Below, piece by piece: positions 51,801 to 57,800 of a stretch of DNA of 64,000 bases. The position numbers and the translations under genes were made by a program. This stretch comes from Liolophura sinensis (Eukaryota > Mollusca > Polyplacophora > Chitonida > Chitonidae): NCBI RefSeq assembly GCF_032854445.1, contig NC_088303.1:31629501-31693500 (forward strand), given 5' to 3'. Under the pieces are notes generated by a model. It had not been told where the DNA came from. It did not search any database and saw only the letters and a list, made by a program, of their open reading frames with translations. Numbering within the stretch: the first letter of the stretch is position 1; each line of letters begins with the position of its first letter.

Positions 51801-54800
51801 AGTACATCCATAACCTCAATCTACATTCATTCATAACACTGAAACTTTGTTCATTCAACTGATAATATGCAAAAGTACGCAGCAATAATCTACATGTTCA
51901 TGTACAATGCAAGTGAAACATGTTTAAAAATCACGACCATTCAAACAGATACCTGTAGGTTTTTATCTATTTATTTTATTTTTTTTTCGGAACCATAGTA
52001 AACTAAGGTCTCTTTAACATAAACCACAGTATAATTTTACCCTAAGCACACCATGTATATTATAAACTAAGATTTCACTTTAACACTTGACATACATGTA
52101 CAAATTAACCACGTGTCAACTTTCATGGAAAATATATGGGAATCTGAACTGATACGCTACTGGTACCAGCAATAGGACGAGAAATCTGCACAAAATTGGG
52201 AATCCTTTTTGGGGGGGGGAGGGGGGGGGGGGGGGGGGTTGGACTATACATGTATAGTCCAAACAGAGCTGTTTTTCTGATTTTTTTGTTTTGTTTTTCT
52301 CAGTTTACCAGATGTCATGTTTTCAGATCTATGACAAAAGATGTAGCTAGTTTAGAGTAAAAAAACACTAACCTGGTCACAAACACAGAACACACAGAGT
52401 GGATTAGGGATGCAATATCTCTCTGCCTCAGGGGATCGCTACACGAGCATATGTTTGATTACACTTATCATCTCATACATAAGTACCTAAACAGCACAGC
52501 ATCATACCATAAGTAAGCCCCATCTTCTAAAATTAAGCCCTCTGGCTATAAATTAATTCACCAGACAAAGTAACACCGGTTTTATCCCCGTATCTTGCAC
52601 TGGGAATATTACCAGTGTTTGTAAACTTCTCACATCACAAAATTAAACAACTTTTCAAGCACCGTACTTAACAACACGTACATGTATTCTTAAAAATTTC
52701 ACCGATTCTTTCCAGGCAAATATTTTCTTGCTTTATAAATTTATAATAGCAACAAAAAAGTAAAAGCAACATTTGCAAGCATATCTGGTTCTACAGTCGC
52801 TGCCTGCTGGTACCACAGACTTTTACACAACACTGTCTGCAATCTAACATACACTCTCATTACTTATAGATTTTCACGTATAGTATTTGTTAATGATGCA
52901 GCAAACACTTTCATGGGGTTACTTTTTACTGCAAGCTCAAATATGTAGTTCAATTTGGATTCTTTTTTGGTATCAGGTTTGCCTCTTTTCAAGAGCATTT
53001 AAGCCCATTTTTCAAAGATTTCAATTGGATTTCCCCTCTGCCCATTTTTCAAAGATTTCAATTGGATTTCCCCTCTTTCAGACCCCATACAAACCTTGTA
53101 TGATAATATGTACATCCAGTAAGACGCAGAAGGTTAGCCAGAAATGTGAAACAGTGTCCAAATATCCCTTTTTGAATACATTTTGTTACTGCAAAGTGCC
53201 CAGATATCACTTTCTCTTCCTATTTCACCCGTGCACTTGGATAGGTTGACCAAGTTGGGAGATATGCAGTGTTTTATTATCAATTGCACAATAATAACAC
53301 CGTTAAAGATAATCATATTAAACAAATATTTTGAACACTTCCACACCCATGACCTTATCATGTTCTTTTTATTGCAGAAAATATCTTATTTTCTAAGTAG
53401 TCTAACTTGCTGTGATGAGGCCCTTCAGAGCATTCAAACTATAATATTAACTTGGAATGGGTGAAGATAGCCGAGCCTTAACACAAACTGGACATACTTT
53501 CAGAAGTAATGTCCTACAGTATGTTATAAGTATGGCTATTTCATAAGGCCCCAACTGTTACTTGACGTGAATCCCTATGGATGAAAAGCCACTTGCACAT
53601 ATAACTCTGAAAAAAAAAAAGACTTAACAAAGGTTTTCTATGTACATCATTATAAACACTACATCTTGTTAGGCACATGGCGCAGCTTGCCAGCGGCACA
53701 GCTTCTAAAGTTTATTCAGACAGCGTTTAACGACTTTTTTGGCATCCTTTGCTCCTGTTTACAAAGAGGCATTAAAATTCATCGCCAGATACAATGTGTC
53801 TTAATAATGCTAATGGCACATGTTTGACTTCATTAAATTAAGACAAAACATCGTCATTAATTACTTTCCATTTGGTCACCTTTTTTCAGGTATTAATATT
53901 CATGACAGACACAGTCTTTCTTATGACACTGTGCTATTTGCTCCAGTGAAATTCACATGTTATTTCTGAGGATACAGTGTAGATTAATATACAGTCAAGT
54001 TAAGCACAATCTCTCTGTATTTTAAAAATCTTGAATGAATGATTATGGTTTAACGCCACATTGGCAATTTTTCAGCCATATCGTGGTGGAAAAAGTCTGG
54101 AAGATTGGGATTTTTTGTGCATACATGTACTTTCATATTTGCGACATTATAAGTGCATGCATTCATGTACATGCACGTTTTGTCCATGATAAGTTGTATG
54201 TTTTGTAAATGACTAAGTTGTATGTTTTGTCCATGATAAGTTGTATGTTTTGTCCATGACTAAGTTGTATGTTTTGTTCATGACTAAGCTGTATGTTTTG
54301 TCCATGACTAAGCTGTATGTTTTGTCCAGGACTAAGTTGTATGTTTTGTCCAGGACTAAGTTGTATGTTTTGTCCATGACTAAGCTGTATGTTTTGTCCA
54401 TGACTAAGTTGTACGTTTTGTCCATGACTAAGCTGTATGTTTTGTCAATGATTAAGTTGTATGTTTTGTTCATGACTAAGCTGTATGTTTTGTCCATGAC
54501 TAAGCTGTATGTTTTGTCCACGACTAAGTTGTATGTTTTGTCCATGACTAAGTTGTATGTTTTGTCCATGACTAAGCTGTATGTTTCGTCCATGACTAAG
54601 TTGTACGTTTTGTCCATGACTAAGTTGTATGTTTTGTCAATGATTAAGTTGTATGTTTTATCCATGACTAAACTGTATGTTTTTTATCCATGACTAAGCT
54701 GTATGTTTTGTCAATGACTAAGTTGTATGTTTTGTCCATGACTAAGCTGTATGTTTTGTCCATGACTAAGTTGTATGTTTTTGTCCATGACTAAGTTGTA

Positions 54801-57800
54801 CATTCTGCCTCATTCTGAGAGTTCTAATGATCTCAGAGAGGCATTTTGAGGTTTGTTTTTAAGGTAGAAGATAACACTCGACTGGACAAAGGTAAGCTTA
54901 AGCACCAGAAGTAACATTTTATGGCATTTGTGTGTTTTAAAAAATGCAAAGATCATTTGTCGTATACATGTACGTGTGTACCCGTTTCATATGCAGTATG
55001 TAAGTTAATACACTAAACCTTGCCTTTATTCAGCACAATATTTCCCATTCTGTACACAGATTTTACACATGTACAAAATGTCTATAATAAACATACATTA
55101 TTTTCAATACAATGCTACCAGATGAAGATACAATTGATTGTAAAGCTGGGCTTTTGTGACTGTATATACACTGACACACTGCCTTATTTTATATTCTTCC
55201 TATATCAGTTAACAGTTTTATGACAAAAATATACATATAAACATTACCGACACAAAAATAAAATATTACAGTATAAATATAAAGTAACAAGACATTATAA
55301 CCAGTATTTAGATATTCCACTGACATGTGCTACATATTAATACAAGAAAAAATAATTATATGATAAATGTTTACACACTAAGTTTTCTTCTATAAACATA
55401 TTGATATGTGTACATGGAGACATGCTGGTACACTTTATTTACAAATCGGAAAAGCTGGAGTACAACTCCGTCATGTGACCTAGTGGTCAGGTATCCATCT
55501 CTTGTAAAAATGACCTCATATTGCCTCAGGATAAACTCATGTCAGAATTCTTGTACCCGAATTATTCTAAAATTCGGGACAAATATAAGCAGTGTTGAAA
55601 GAAGAATATTACATTTCTTTACCAGCCCTTTGGAAAAGTAAAGCTATGAGTATGTTATTCATTAGACATTCTAACCTTGTGAGGAAAAAAAGGTACTCAA
55701 TATTTCTGCTGGAATCACATATATACTGGCTAAAATGAGCAGATCAGGTGTCCCAAAATTTGGAAGAAATAGGGTAGTTTAACCTATCAAACTGGATACA
55801 TGTCATGACCCATATACATATATATTTATATATATATACACACAATAAAAAAAATATATAAAATATATTTATACAAGTATACAGCAAGTTCCAGTAAGTT
55901 TGTTTTAGTTGACTCCACGAATGCTTCATGAATCCACAAAGTAATCTAATGGAAAACTCTGTACGGCTCATTTCAGTATCTTTTATGTTCTTTTGGAATA
56001 GGGGCAAAGTCAATGTACATGTACCGCCACAATCTTCAAATGTCTTTGGGAGTTATCTCCCTTGAAATCCCAAACCAAGATCTGACATTTCGACATGTTG
56101 CAAGCATATGTATGTACTGTATTAAATGATCGATATTATCATAGACACACGATAAAAATAACTTTGACAAAGACCAGAGTCATAAATGGTATAGGGCATA
56201 ATCCAGGTTAATGTAGGACATTTCCATCTCACTCTAGCTGAACAATATATGTGTACACTTCATTTCAAAGAAAAAAAGATTAAAAATATATTTGTCAAAA
56301 TGATGAATCCCATTCCCCAGATAAAGTATGTCACTACATGCCTATCATAATGAAAATACTTCAGCTGGTTTCCACGGTGATCAGAGAACAGGAATGCAGC
56401 TACTTGTGCACTTCAAAGAGTGAGACAAAAACTTCATGGATGTTACATAAATGAACAATTCTTCAAGGTAATCCGGTTTGAAGGCTGGGCAGGTGTTCTG
56501 ATCAAGAGAGTTTCAACTCTTGACGTATATGTACTTGTTGTACAACTTGTGGCAGGGAGCTCCGAAAACCTATGCACAAACCAGAATTTAATACTCAGGG
56601 TATCTGTCAGTTTGTCAAGCAAACCCTTGGATATTAGTGCATGTGCCAGGGTAATTGCCAGGTCTTGGAATTAAGTCAACTTAAACAAGCACTGATCCGA
56701 ATGACCAGAATTTATCAACATTTAATATCACACACCTGCATTTATAAGCAAACATAAAAAATATGGCTGGTACTACATCTGCTATATTTCCAACATTTTC
56801 TGGAACTAAAACGGCTCTACAGATATGGCCCTGGTGTATTTAGATGAAAATGTACTGCAATATTGTGTTTTCGTTCATTAACGAATGAACCAGCTAACAT
56901 CAAAGGGGACCAGTAGATCTGAAAGGTCCTACTGGTTTGTGGCATCTTGTAGTTAATTTCAACTCCTGTATGTACAAGAGCTATGGTAAGAAAATGATGT
57001 GTGTACAAACCGAAACCCATTCTCTTGTCAGTCTTTGAGCAAATAAAGTTTAGGTTACATGTATGTGTATATAATACTGTAAACCGTACTTACAGTTTCG
57101 AGAACTAAATACACTAAGACTAGTTTCAACCTGGAACTCAAGCACAACACAAAACAAGTGCAATAGGCTCTCTTTCTTCCCGTAGTACTTACAGTAAAAT
57201 GAATGAATGATTATGGCGTGATGCAGTATTGGCAATACTACATGCAGTAGAAATAAGAATTAACCATATTGTGTACATGTGTGAGACAAAGAATTTTTGT
57301 TTCTGATGCACATATACACATCCTTGTACGACATTAGGAAGGGCATTTAGAGTTCATAACACGACACTCATCCAAATTGATTTTTTACCTACACTCTACA
57401 CACTCAGAGTAACATAAATACAGTAAACCTAAACTTTGGAGTTGTACAGAGTGAGAGAACTGGTAGTGCGATGTAGTTCACCCAGTATGGAAGAGCGCTG
57501 TACCCGGGTCATTAAGTCACGTCCATTTGAGGTACATGTATAACTAAACAACCATGTACAAGATGTCATAATACAGTTTAAGCTGGCAATTCCACTGTGG
57601 CTTCACTCAAAGCCATAGATGAATGGCACACATGTGTAATACTAACAAGCCCCATCAACGTTTACACGTGTCCCTGGATGTCACCTAAGCACCACTGGTG
57701 CATGCCCATGTACATGTACCTGTCTAAGAACAGACATACGGGACTCTTAACCGCAGTAAAACAAAACTACATCATTACCCACTATTCTCATTCTTTATGG

